A stretch of DNA of 47,218 bases from JBBIWA01 sp037439425 (GCA_037439425.1 JBBIWA010000038.1:1-47218); one strand, 5' to 3'. Numbered from the stretch's first letter, positions 1 through 7,688 are shown. Notes: a model not told the origin generated them from the sequence alone. A program made the numbers and translations.

Positions 1-11
1 CCTGGACATCC

Positions 12-48
12 CTTTCAGTCTCCTCTTCATCGGAGCGCGCGGTGAAAC
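12..48 (-). CRISPR. CRISPR repeat at the edge of an array running off the left end
   Basis: A 37-bp unit that on the minus strand begins GTTTCACCGCG and ends GAGGAGACTGAAAG. It matches the isolated unit at 2312-2348 at 26 of 37 positions, including the shared ten-base core GTCTCCTCTT (plus strand) and the terminal TTTC/TGAA ends. Bases 1-11 would be the start of a spacer. Only one clear copy is visible, so the array is inferred from the copy at 2312, the 37-bp length and the position next to cas4-cas2-cas1. Orientation is taken from the leader-like sequences found elsewhere in the locus. Confidence 0.65.
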
Positions 49-224
49 CGCAACTTGCGCAATGATAAGCCAACCGCACGTTCTGTTTCAACCCGATAGG
101 CTCTAAGGATTTAGAATGATCGGGTGTGAACCTGGTAAGCATTGAAATCATCCTCAGTCGTGGAATTTTCTCGAAGATCTCTTTCTGCATTAAAAAGCGG
201 GCGATCTGCGAAAATGCTCCGCGG
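49..224. other. intergenic region between cas4 and the CRISPR repeat
   Basis: No gene is visible. On the minus strand bases 121-85 end in TATCGGGTTGAAAC, which looks like the 3' handle of a CRISPR repeat, and the 36 bases between it and the repeat at 48-12 have the length of a spacer. The sequence otherwise does not match the 37-bp repeat. It also does not resemble the leader-like copies at 2512, 11437 and 19418, so if the array leader lies here it is a different one. Confidence 0.35.
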
Positions 225-803
225 TCACAGCACATCAGCACACCAATTACGAAACTCGCAATCCACACACTTGGCACGTTGCAGCGCCGGCTCTGGCATC
301 CGCTCCGTTTCGATCATCCGCCTGATAGCAATTAGAGCCCTATCCAGCTCTGCCCGTAGATCATCAGTGAAATCTATCTTATATGTCCTCCCAGTCCAGC
401 TATTGTAGATAAACCCGAAAGGAACAATCGCTCCCAGCGCGTCCTCAAGCAACACAGCATAGGCTGCAAGCTGCATCTTGTGATTGATAAAGTAGTCCCG
501 CCGCGAATGCTTGAACTCCACCGGATAATAATAGTCGCCACACTTCAGCGCCATATCTATAACCCCAGATAGTCCACGCTCGGCGGAGCTCAAGTAAAGA
601 TTGAAGAGGCGCTCGGCTCGCTCCAGCCCATAGCGCTTGAGCACGCGCCGCCGCTCCAGCGCCTGCACGCTCGCGTGTTGCTGCTTGCCATACTCCATCT
701 TGAAGGTCGGCTTTTTGTAGACCGGGACGACATAGGTGAAGTAAGGCACGCGCGGACAATAGGTCCATTGCCGCACGTCACTGGCTGTCAGTTGAATGCT
801 CAT
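225..803 (-). CDS. cas4: CRISPR-associated exonuclease Cas4
   Basis: RecB-like, iron-sulfur nuclease that in the family trims prespacers and selects PAM-adjacent ends for Cas1-Cas2. About 192 residues, normal for Cas4. One cluster cysteine is near the N-terminus (TYCPR) and three are at the C-terminus (KCVDCEFRNWC). The RecB nuclease residues appear as GVID, then the E-x-K motif PVEFKH, then QLAAYA. The start MSIQLTASDV at 803 is chosen over the longer reading frame because family members begin with this ASDVRQWxYCPR segment. It overlaps the end of cas2 by 26 bases, so translation is probably coupled. Last gene of the leftward cas operon, next to the array. Confidence 0.93.
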   Translation of the reverse strand: MSIQLTASDVRQWTYCPRVPYFTYVVPVYKKPTFKMEYGKQQHASVQALERRRVLKRYGLERAERLFNLYLSSAERGLSGVIDMALKCGDYYYPVEFKHSRRDYFINHKMQLAAYAVLLEDALGAIVPFGFIYNSWTGRTYKIDFTDDLRAELDRALIAIRRMIETERMPEPALQRAKCVDCEFRNWCADVL

Positions 804-1065
804 CTCGCACCTCCTGCTCAATCGCGAGCGTCTCGCGCGCATCGCGGTCGCACAGCACATAGATATGGATGCTGCCCGCGCGACGACCGAGCGTTTGCTG
901 CAAGCGTTGAAAGAGCATCTCGCGCCGGTTCGTGTTCAGCTCGCCGCGAAAAGCCGACTTCTGCACGCGCCGCAGCCCGTAATCCTTGCACGCCTCACTG
1001 ACGCGATGGCGCACGCGGTCATTTTCAATGTCGTAAATCACCAGCGTTTGCACGCCCCTCTTCAC
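778..1065 (-). CDS. cas2: CRISPR-associated endoribonuclease-fold protein Cas2
   Basis: Small subunit of the Cas1-Cas2 spacer integrase. The ferredoxin-like fold is marked by VIYDIENDRVRHRVSEAC and GLRRVQKSAFRGEL, both typical of Cas2, and the length of about 95 residues is normal. The start is uncertain: an upstream TTG at 1089 is open, but the family usually has only a few residues before the first strand, so GTG at 1065 or GTG at 1053 is more likely. The purine-rich sequence GAAGAGGAGGCTG just upstream acts as a ribosome-binding site and also resembles the 3' half of the CRISPR repeat. Follows cas1 by about 90 bases. Confidence 0.93.
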   Translation of the reverse strand: MKRGVQTLVIYDIENDRVRHRVSEACKDYGLRRVQKSAFRGELNTNRREMLFQRLQQTLGRRAGSIHIYVLCDRDARETLAIEQEVRDEHSTDSQ

Positions 1066-1153
1066 AGCCTCCTCTTCATTAGAGTTCAAACCATACCCCT
1101 GACTTCAGACTTCAGACCCTGAGAGATATCTGAAGCCTAAGGTCGGAGCGAAT

Positions 1154-2191
1154 TCACCAAGTGCTGACGAAACCTGCATAGTCCCTTTCACGACGAAAGA
1201 AACAGGCCAAATGCCGCGCCTGCCGTTGAATCACTGCTCGCAGTTTCTCGCGCTTACCTTCATACCTGACTGGCGTATCTAGCCGGTCAAGAATACGTCG
1301 CGCAAATTCGCAGCGCGCTTCATCCGCAAGTCTTCCTTCGCTGGTCTGCTTATAGGTCACGCCCTTGGTGAGCAACCCGAAGACTGTTCGATCTACCACC
1401 ATCTGCCGAAACTCTTCGACCAGATCCAAAACCAATGAAGGTTTGCCAGGCCGATCCACGTGCAGAAAACCGGCAAACGGATCCAACCCGGCCAGCACGA
1501 CTGCTCCCCAGACTTGCTGGTAAAGAATGCCATAGCCGTAATTGAGCAAGCTGTTAGTCAGGTCTTGCGCCCCTTGATGCTCGCGTCCGGTGAAACCCAG
1601 TTCTGGTGGCAGAATCTCGCGCATTGCCTCCCAGTAGATTCTGCCCGCACGCCCTTCGACTGAAAGAATCTGCAAGCGCAGATCATCCACCTTCAGCTCA
1701 GCTTCCGCCGAGTCATTGAGCGTGAGGGGGAGCAAATCAAGCTCTGCCGCCGTGCGTTCGATGCGCCGCACCGCCTCGCGTAACCGGAGGTAGAGTTCGG
1801 GGTGAGACGTTTTGCGAGACTTGCCGAAATATTTCAGGATAACCGCCTGATTAGCGATCTTGGCCCTGGCAATAGCGAGGGCGAACTGCACGCCGCGTTC
1901 ATCCAAGAAAGCCATCATCTGCTGGCGTCTGGTTTCAACTGACCCCACCATTTCCGGCGAAGAGAGCCGGGCAAGCGGTTTGCCTGAGCCTGAAAGGAAA
2001 GAGATAGGGATGCCTGAAAGAGCGCACTCGCGCACCAGGTCGGAAGAGATAGCCACGCCGTTAGAGCCGATAATGATATGCGAGACTTGAAACAGCGGGT
2101 GCTCTTCGATGACCGTGCCGTTGCGGCGGATCTGGACGCGCTCGCTCTTTTTGCCCAGGCTCACCCCGAACTCTGCAACGACGACTTCCAT
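1154..2191 (-). CDS. cas1: CRISPR-associated endonuclease/integrase Cas1
   Basis: Integrase of the adaptation complex; with Cas2 it inserts new spacers at the leader-proximal repeat. 345 residues, typical for type I/III Cas1. The metal-binding residues are visible: a glutamate in YWEAM (about residue 186), a histidine in GFLHVDRPGKPSL (about 243) and glutamates in LDLVEEFR (about 258). The N-terminal beta domain contains the usual segment with SHIIIGSNGVAISSDL. The only Cas1 in the window, so it probably feeds all three effector modules. Start ATG at 2191 follows AAAGGAGG. The 490 bases upstream hold leader, repeat and palindromic-repeat remnants. Confidence 0.95.
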   Translation of the reverse strand: MEVVVAEFGVSLGKKSERVQIRRNGTVIEEHPLFQVSHIIIGSNGVAISSDLVRECALSGIPISFLSGSGKPLARLSSPEMVGSVETRRQQMMAFLDERGVQFALAIARAKIANQAVILKYFGKSRKTSHPELYLRLREAVRRIERTAAELDLLPLTLNDSAEAELKVDDLRLQILSVEGRAGRIYWEAMREILPPELGFTGREHQGAQDLTNSLLNYGYGILYQQVWGAVVLAGLDPFAGFLHVDRPGKPSLVLDLVEEFRQMVVDRTVFGLLTKGVTYKQTSEGRLADEARCEFARRILDRLDTPVRYEGKREKLRAVIQRQARHLACFFRRERDYAGFVSTW

Positions 2192-2311
2192 TTGTCATAG
2201 CCTCCTTTGTCCGCCGCCTGCGATGAGAGAGGGTACCCCCAGCGTCATACGATCGCTGGAGGGCGCCCCTGCCGTCGGGCGGACGACGGACTGCGATATC
2301 CTTCTGTTCGC

Positions 2312-2348
2312 GTTTCGGTCTCCTCTTTATCGAAGTCGTAGTTGAAGC
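2312..2348 (-). CRISPR. solitary CRISPR repeat remnant upstream of cas1
   Basis: 37 bp, minus strand from GCTTCAACTACG to GAGGAGACCGAAAC. It shares length, ends and core with the repeat at 12-48 (26/37 identical by hand). No second clear copy lies at spacer distance, so it looks like the last survivor of an older array downstream of leader-like copy A. A stretch at 2376-2415 also starts CTTTCAG and ends TGAAAC on the plus strand, but the 27-base gap is too short for a standard spacer. Confidence 0.6.
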
Positions 2349-2415
2349 GGAGACCAACGAAAAACACCGAGAAGTCTTTCAGGTCGTCACGGACGACGCC
2401 CTGAGAAGATGAAAC

Positions 2416-2504
2416 CCTGGGTACGCACGCTTGCGAGCGTGCTTGGTCTCTGGTAACGGCTCGCTTAACGGAAAGCTGCACGCCGGGGAGCGTGCCTGCC
2501 CAGG
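2416..2504. repeat. GCACGC palindromic repeat pair (REP/BIME-like)
   Basis: Starts CCTGGGTACGCACGCTTGCG and ends GGGGAGCGTGCCTGCCCAGG; the two halves are imperfect inverted copies, each with its own GCACGC/GCGTGC hairpin. The same motif family recurs at 37644-37809, far from the cas genes, so it is a genome-wide repeat, not a CRISPR part. It lies between leader-like copy A and the repeat at 2312-2348 and appears to have separated them. Confidence 0.6.
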
Positions 2505-2511
2505 ATTTTCT

Positions 2512-2646
2512 GAGAAGGATAACAGAGGAACTATGACAACTAGTGTCGGAGCTGGCGACGAAGAAGAAAAAATATTCAATTGTCAAAGACCGATGCCGTA
2601 ATGGCTTCTGCCAAGAACTAACCTAAATAACTCTCGTTAGCTCAAG
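2512..2646 (-). promoter_or_regulatory. CRISPR leader-like sequence, copy A
   Basis: About 135 bases, roughly 87% identical by hand alignment to copy B (11437-11572), and partly shared with copy C (19418-19483). It is AT-rich with a TATTTTTTCTTCTTCG stretch and TTGTCATAG, and ends toward a CRISPR repeat remnant, as a leader would. It follows the stop of csc1 by about 35 bases. Leader identity is inferred from duplication, AT-richness and repeat proximity; promoter activity is not shown. Confidence 0.5.
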
Positions 2647-2682
2647 GTGATATTATGGCAATCCAAATTATCCTAACCTCAA

Positions 2683-3486
2683 TCAGCTAGAAAGCAGTTT
2701 CTGTACTTGCTCCACCCAGAAACCAGGCAAAATCCGGCGAAGCACTGGCATATCAGCAAAGTTGGCGAAAGACACTTCCCATGATGCTTCCGGCGAACGA
2801 CCGCGCACGAGCAAATATCGCGCTGTGCCAGCAAGAATTTCGTACTCACTAAAACGCTTCACCTCGCTCACTTCAATCTGAATCGGATGGTACTCATCAA
2901 TTCTGCCAGCAACTTTCGGTTCCGTTAATTTCTCAACCGTTGAGTGGGCTATTAACTGAAACATCGTTCGCTTCTTGCCCATCAGAAATGTTTGTCCAAC
3001 TCTGTACCATTCCAACTGCTCACGGCTCGGTGACAAAGAACAAGCGAATAACCAATGATTGGGCAAAACGCTTTCGATGCGCCCATAAGTAGGACAAAAA
3101 AAGCGTCGCTCCGTGCCGTCCACGCGCTTCCCTCCTGTGCCTGGGTAGTCTTCATCCACAACGTTGAAGTCGTTTCTGTCCACCACGCCGCGCTGCTTGG
3201 GCAGCAAACGGAATTGACCGTCCACAAAGACCCCTGGCGTGAACCAGAGCGGCTTTGCCTTCACATCGTAGTCGCAGAAGAAGTAATCGTCGCTTGCTGA
3301 CTTCTTAGCGTCGTCCTCTAAGTCCACAAACTTGCTGTCATGCCGCCACGTGACTTCGCGGGTCAGGCTGGCATAGAGCGCTTCGCTGGTAACGAAGGTA
3401 TGCGTGTGATACTGCGAGCCGAAGTCGGAACTGACGTGTGTGAACCGTCCGCAGTTGCGGAGCAGCAAGGCTCGTGCGTAAAGCAT
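2683..3486 (-). CDS. csc1: type I-D Cas5-family subunit Csc1 (Cas5d)
   Basis: RAMP-fold protein that in type I-D Cascade caps the 5' handle end of the crRNA beside Csc2 and Cas10d. 267 residues. Recognised from its general Csc1 character (N-terminal MLYARALLLRNCGRFTH, internal GRIESVLPNHWLFACS, IEVSEVKRFSEYEILAG and C-terminal RILPGFWVEQVQKLL) and from its position directly after csc2, the standard I-D order. The gap to csc2 is 11 bases. It is the last effector gene before leader-like copy A and cas1. No catalytic residues are expected. Confidence 0.82.
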   Translation of the reverse strand: MLYARALLLRNCGRFTHVSSDFGSQYHTHTFVTSEALYASLTREVTWRHDSKFVDLEDDAKKSASDDYFFCDYDVKAKPLWFTPGVFVDGQFRLLPKQRGVVDRNDFNVVDEDYPGTGGKRVDGTERRFFCPTYGRIESVLPNHWLFACSLSPSREQLEWYRVGQTFLMGKKRTMFQLIAHSTVEKLTEPKVAGRIDEYHPIQIEVSEVKRFSEYEILAGTARYLLVRGRSPEASWEVSFANFADMPVLRRILPGFWVEQVQKLLSS

Positions 3487-3497
3487 CGTCGCTCACC

Positions 3498-4571
3498 TCA
3501 CTTAGCTTTCTTTTGCCTGCCCTTCGCCTTCGTCTCTTCGTCCTTCGGCTTAGCGTTCAAGGCAGCAATGTAGGTTTTGAACTCATCGCCTAACTTCTTC
3601 TGCACCTCGTCAATATCAGGGCTGAAAAGTGAGACGCGCGAGCCGACGGCTGCTTCGAACTTCAACTTGTCATCGGGCTTCGTCAGGGCGCCGCTCTCCA
3701 GCCACGTCAGCATGTCCAACACCGAAAACAGCGGATAGCCTGTGGACACGGCAAGGAACTCTGTCTTGAACTTCCCGTGGTTCGCCGAATACTTGCCGTA
3801 GCCGTGCTGGTCAGCAAGTTTGACAGCGGCGAGGTAGCCCGCCACGTCCAGCAGCGTCGGGCTTTCGATGAGGGTGATGAACGGGAAGCGCGTGCCTGCT
3901 TTGACGTATTCGTAGCGGTGGAATGACGCCTCACCACGCTCTAGGCTCAGGTCTTCGCCTACCGTATTGCCGATTGCCATTTGCTCGGGCGAATCATCGG
4001 TTTGGATGCATTCGGCAGCGTCCTCAACGGAGAAGGTGTCGAAGTAGCGGATACGCGAGAACGTTGCACCCTTGCCCGCCACCAACCCGCCAAACAGTGA
4101 GCAGTTCCAGCAGGCGATGCACAAGCCGTCGGGGATGGTGCATTCCTTGCCGAACTTTTCAGAAAAGAATGAGCGCCAATCTGGTTTGAAAGCCTCTATT
4201 GCTGTTTGCCGCTCCTCTTCTGGTTTGTCTTTGAGTTCTTCTTCTTTCTTTTGGCGTTCAGCGGCTTCTACCATCTCCCGAAACAGCGTCATGTGTGCCC
4301 GCCGTTCGATACCCTTCAACTTGCGCCCGATAAACTCAGCGCGTGTCTTACCCAGAAGGTCAAGTTTATCCACGTAGGTTTCATTGGAATAACCCGCGTG
4401 GGAGACAGGCAAAAAGCGACTCGCCGTTGTTTTCACTCCTACGATAGTCACGACTTGCCGCGTGTAGATGGCTTGGGCGATTTTGGTGGTGCTATTCCCT
4501 CTTGTTACCTCACGCGGGGTCAACGTCTGTGCATCTGCTAATGCATTGCTGAAATTGTTTAAGTCACTCAT
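3498..4571 (-). CDS. csc2: type I-D Cas7-family backbone subunit Csc2 (Cas7d)
   Basis: Repeating backbone subunit of type I-D Cascade, binding crRNA along its length. 357 residues, usual for Csc2. Visible family features are the GRKLKGIERRAHMTLFREM segment, a cysteine group around IACWNCSLFGG, and a conserved C-terminal core SRVSLFSPDIDEVQKKLGDEFK followed by a lysine-rich tail. The start overlaps the previous gene by ATGA. A second, broken copy of the C-terminal core of this gene is preserved at 11558-11671, beyond the type III-C module. Confidence 0.88.
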   Translation of the reverse strand: MSDLNNFSNALADAQTLTPREVTRGNSTTKIAQAIYTRQVVTIVGVKTTASRFLPVSHAGYSNETYVDKLDLLGKTRAEFIGRKLKGIERRAHMTLFREMVEAAERQKKEEELKDKPEEERQTAIEAFKPDWRSFFSEKFGKECTIPDGLCIACWNCSLFGGLVAGKGATFSRIRYFDTFSVEDAAECIQTDDSPEQMAIGNTVGEDLSLERGEASFHRYEYVKAGTRFPFITLIESPTLLDVAGYLAAVKLADQHGYGKYSANHGKFKTEFLAVSTGYPLFSVLDMLTWLESGALTKPDDKLKFEAAVGSRVSLFSPDIDEVQKKLGDEFKTYIAALNAKPKDEETKAKGRQKKAK

Positions 4572-5302
4572 ACTGATTCCTCCTCAGCTTGTTCTGTCTC
4601 CACCGCTTCGGCTTCTTCTTCAGGCGGAGCGACGGGTTCCTCGCCACACAGTACTTTGCGGTAATACGCAGCGTTGGCAATCAGACTCGCCTTCGCATCG
4701 GCGACGATAGTGCCCCATTCGTCCTTGCCTTCAATATCCGCTTGCCGTCTGGCATCACTTCCCAGATTCGCATCGGCGACGATAGTGCCCCATTCGTCCT
4801 TGCTGTAGACTTTATTTCTGTAGACTCTGTTCAATTTCTCAACTTCCGCCTCAATGGATTGGGGCAGTGCTTTTGCGACAAACTCAGACTCGACGGCATT
4901 AGGATTACCCCGATGCTTTATGCAGTAAGCATTTGCCAGCACACGGCGCGGATAGAGATAATTGAACACGCGCGCGTAGAGGCTGGTGCGCAAGTGCTGC
5001 AGATTTGCCTTTTTGGTGAAAACCTCTCCATGTTGCAGCAGGCTTCGTCGCAACGCTTCTAAGCTAGGGTAGTGCTCTTCCTTACGATACGGCGCATCAC
5101 GCAGCACGCGGCTCTCCCACTCCTTGAAGCCTGCTTCCACATCGTTGTAACGCTGGATGCTGCCGAACAGCAGACGTGGATATTTCTCGAACTCGTTCGG
5201 CTTTGCCCACAACTGAAGCGGCAGCAGCCCTAAAACGTCCAATGTGCGAAACAACTGCAGACAGAAGGTGTCCAATTGTTCGCGGTCAACTTGTAATGCC
5301 AT
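4568..5302 (-). CDS. unrecognised protein encoded inside the type I-D effector operon
   Basis: 244 residues; I do not recognise a family. It lies between cas10d (1-base gap) and csc2 (ATGA overlap), so it is translated with the complex. Characterised I-D loci go directly from cas10d to csc2, so this is an extra subunit or accessory. The N-terminal 150 residues look helical and globular; the last 25 are strongly acidic (EEEAEAVETEQAEEESV). The segment KDEWGTIVADA occurs twice, 25 residues apart, because of a 75-bp insertion-duplication (4692-4803) that keeps the frame. It could be a detached small subunit or inhibitor-like factor; neither is shown by the sequence. Confidence 0.8.
   Translation of the reverse strand: MALQVDREQLDTFCLQLFRTLDVLGLLPLQLWAKPNEFEKYPRLLFGSIQRYNDVEAGFKEWESRVLRDAPYRKEEHYPSLEALRRSLLQHGEVFTKKANLQHLRTSLYARVFNYLYPRRVLANAYCIKHRGNPNAVESEFVAKALPQSIEAEVEKLNRVYRNKVYSKDEWGTIVADANLGSDARRQADIEGKDEWGTIVADAKASLIANAAYYRKVLCGEEPVAPPEEEAEAVETEQAEEESV
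4692..4803. repeat. 37-bp direct repeat flanking a 38-bp unrelated segment inside a gene
   Basis: Identical 37-bp copies at 4692-4728 and 4767-4803 are separated by 38 bp of unrelated sequence (4729-4766). Removing one copy plus the insert (75 bp) leaves an uninterrupted frame. The layout has the same dimensions as one repeat-spacer-repeat unit of this locus (37-bp repeats), but the repeated sequence is coding DNA and does not match the CRISPR repeat. Confidence 0.85.
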
Positions 5303-5303
5303 G

Positions 5304-7688
5304 TCATTTCACCTCCTGAAGTTTTGAGAGTTTCTGAATGAACTTTGCATATTCGGTCAAGTCTTGCGTCTTCCAGTCCTCACGGTAGCCGCTCACCAAT
5401 CGCTTGTAACTGCCTTTGGTCTGCCCAAGTATTGCGCTGTCGCGCATCACAGCCGCAAACGTGCCCAGCGGGTCTTCCAGTAATTTCTCTGCAAGCACCA
5501 CCTTTCGCACGAAGCCGTCACCCCCGCGCTGCCAGACGAGTTTCCACGCCAACTGCGTAACGACTTCATATTCCTCCTGTGCCTCCTTTACGCTGATAGG
5601 CTCGTTGCGGACATAGAACGTATCGCGCTGGAAAGCGTCAGGCGTCAGTGTGGGCAGCGACTGGTAGTAGAAGGGCCCATCGCAGCCACACAACTCGCGC
5701 AAAAACGAAAGCAAGGCGGTTACTGTCACACGGCTGTCGGAGAAGCGGCGCTGTGTAAGGTAAGGGTCGGGCGGTGGCTCGCCTTTTTTCTTGCTGCGCG
5801 GGGGCTCCAGTTGTGGCAAGATGAACAGAATCATGCGGTAGCCGCCCATGCCCAAACCCAGGATGTGCCGCTCAGTCTTCGCCTCGCCTAATTTGCTGAC
5901 AGCAAGCACCTCCAAAGAGCAACTTTCGGAAGGCGGTGTCGGTTCTGCTAACCATGGGCAGACCTTGAACAAATCGTTGCCTGCTTGCTCAATTGCCGCT
6001 TCCTTTTGCTGAAGTTCCTCTTGCTTGGCTTGGAGTTGTTGAGCCAACCGCGCCTTCTTTTGTTCGTCCTCCTCCTGTTCCAACTTCTTCTTGGCTTCAT
6101 TGACCGCTTTCCGAATTGTCGCCGCGTCACGCTCCTTCTGCTGGTGCGTTTGAACGAGATTCCAAATCAAGTCGATCTGGTGTGTCAAGGCTTCTACTTG
6201 CGCGTCATCGTGCTTGCCGTAGTGAAAGATGAGGTTGTAAGTCTTGGGGACTTGCGGCTGCCCAATGGCTTCTGAACCAATGAGTTTCACCATCAAGTAG
6301 GTGCAAGTCGCGCAGCGCAGGCACGCTTTCGGGTCATCCGAACTGCTCTGCTTGCCCGCCTGATTGTGAAACTTGTGGGTGTTCTGACCCATGAGGATAC
6401 TTTTGTCCTCTGCCTCCATCGGCTTCACGCCGCAAACGCGGCAACCGACGTCAACCGCCTTCTTCGGAGAGGCTATACGCACATAGCCAAGCGATACGCC
6501 ATCAAGAAGAGCATCGGTGAGCGTCTTCTCATCATGCGTCAGAAACTTGTCGCGGATGTAGGGCATGAGCCATGTGCCAGGGTCTTGCTCGACGTTTCTA
6601 CCAAGGTTGGTCACAGCCTTCCTAAAGGTTTCTGTTAGTTTCTGTTTTGAACAGGCATCGATGTCTCTGGATAGACGATGAGCTATCACGCTCTTAATGA
6701 TTTCGTCAAACATTATCTTAGAGGACATTTGCTGAACTTTTGAGAGTAAGCGTGCAACTGCTTTCTGCTCTTTTGGTTTACCAACATCTAACTCCCAAGC
6801 CCCCTTGTCTGTTTTCTTGAAGAAAAGTTCCAACCATCCGAAGCGAGAATGAGTGGAGAGAGTCGTGTCGAGATGACGAATCAAATCATTCAATGCCTTT
6901 TTTTGTTGCGTGTTGAATTGCTCCTCATCCCTGATGAGGTCTGTAATGTGTTGCTGCTCAGTTTGCGGAATGTTCAAGGCTGTCTCTAACTCGTCGGGTG
7001 AGATGACGCTGTGTTGAAACGTCAGATGTCCCAAGAATTTCGGCGGACTTTGCATTTCTGCTCCATCGCGGCTATAAAAGAAGGCAAGGTTCGCCATGAT
7101 AGATGTGGGGTTGCGGTCTAACCGACTCTTTTCAATTTTACGCAGCAGCGATTCACGCACCGCCTTTTCCAGTCGTTCGGCGTAAGCCCGCGGCATGATG
7201 AACACGGGAAATGGCTCGACGTTTGCCTTATCAAAATCCAGCATTGTTTCCAAGGAACCATAAATTCCCTTCGTTTCATCCTGCTCGCCAAAGAACAAGT
7301 CAGGCAAACTTCGTTCGACTTCAGCGCGGAAAGCTTCCACTAGTTGCGTTAAGTCAAACTTGGTGCGCACCAGAAAGTAGTAGTTCTCCAAGTCGTTCGC
7401 CACGAGTTCAGCCTTGCCCAACTTGCTGTCGGTGACAGCGCGGGCGAAGGCTTTGCTCAGGAAGGCATTAAATAAAATGTTGCCTAAGAAGACTTCTTCG
7501 CGTTGCACGACAGGCGAGAAGAAGCGAATGAACAACAACTTTTCGCCGTTCGGCATCAGCTTCTCCCAATACGCGGTCCGGCGCAGCACGCTGTCGGCAA
7601 TGTACTCCGCTGTGACAACGCCCTGTGCCTCCAATGCCTTGAGCGCGTCTTCGGCTTGCTGCTGAACAATCTCGATAACGTTTTCCAT
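5304..7688 (-). CDS. cas10d: type I-D large subunit Cas10d (Csc3), without HD domain
   Basis: Large subunit of type I-D Cascade, which in the family recognises PAM and recruits Cas3'. 794 residues. A zinc-binding cysteine group is visible near residues 415-470 (CRVCGVKP, then CLRCATC). A heavily charged coiled-coil of about 60 residues follows (AVNEAKKKLEQEEDEQKKAR onward), then a degenerate palm with LGLGMGGYRMILFILP and no GGDD. The N-terminal HD nuclease usual in Cas10d is absent here and is encoded by the gene just upstream, whose stop overlaps this start as TGATG. I-D complexes often make a small Cas11 subunit from an internal start in this gene; I cannot point to a convincing internal ribosome-binding site. 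Confidence 0.82.
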   Translation of the reverse strand: MENVIEIVQQQAEDALKALEAQGVVTAEYIADSVLRRTAYWEKLMPNGEKLLFIRFFSPVVQREEVFLGNILFNAFLSKAFARAVTDSKLGKAELVANDLENYYFLVRTKFDLTQLVEAFRAEVERSLPDLFFGEQDETKGIYGSLETMLDFDKANVEPFPVFIMPRAYAERLEKAVRESLLRKIEKSRLDRNPTSIMANLAFFYSRDGAEMQSPPKFLGHLTFQHSVISPDELETALNIPQTEQQHITDLIRDEEQFNTQQKKALNDLIRHLDTTLSTHSRFGWLELFFKKTDKGAWELDVGKPKEQKAVARLLSKVQQMSSKIMFDEIIKSVIAHRLSRDIDACSKQKLTETFRKAVTNLGRNVEQDPGTWLMPYIRDKFLTHDEKTLTDALLDGVSLGYVRIASPKKAVDVGCRVCGVKPMEAEDKSILMGQNTHKFHNQAGKQSSSDDPKACLRCATCTYLMVKLIGSEAIGQPQVPKTYNLIFHYGKHDDAQVEALTHQIDLIWNLVQTHQQKERDAATIRKAVNEAKKKLEQEEDEQKKARLAQQLQAKQEELQQKEAAIEQAGNDLFKVCPWLAEPTPPSESCSLEVLAVSKLGEAKTERHILGLGMGGYRMILFILPQLEPPRSKKKGEPPPDPYLTQRRFSDSRVTVTALLSFLRELCGCDGPFYYQSLPTLTPDAFQRDTFYVRNEPISVKEAQEEYEVVTQLAWKLVWQRGGDGFVRKVVLAEKLLEDPLGTFAAVMRDSAILGQTKGSYKRLVSGYREDWKTQDLTEYAKFIQKLSKLQEVK

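Larger units (their letters stand above)
2192..2682. other. non-coding boundary between I-D module and adaptation genes
   Basis: 491 bases without a credible gene between csc1 and cas1. In minus-strand order it contains leader-like copy A (2646-2512), a GCACGC palindromic repeat (2504-2416), a weak repeat-like stretch (2415-2376) and a clear CRISPR repeat (2348-2312). The last 120 bases before cas1 show nothing else. A 113-codon reading frame crosses it but is made of these non-coding elements. Confidence 0.7.

Noticed and set aside
2376..2415. Second CRISPR repeat next to the one at 2312-2348
   Set aside because: Only the end bases CTTTCAG and TGAAAC match; the length is 40 and the gap to the neighbouring repeat is 27, unlike a normal spacer.
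2245..2586. 113-codon minus-strand frame between csc1 and cas1
   Set aside because: It runs through leader-like copy A, the GCACGC palindrome and the CRISPR repeat; its product has no protein-like pattern.
4692..4803. Calling the duplicated stretch in the 244-aa gene a true CRISPR array
   Set aside because: Only two copies, they are coding and in frame, and they do not match the locus repeat; reported instead as a possible off-target integration scar.
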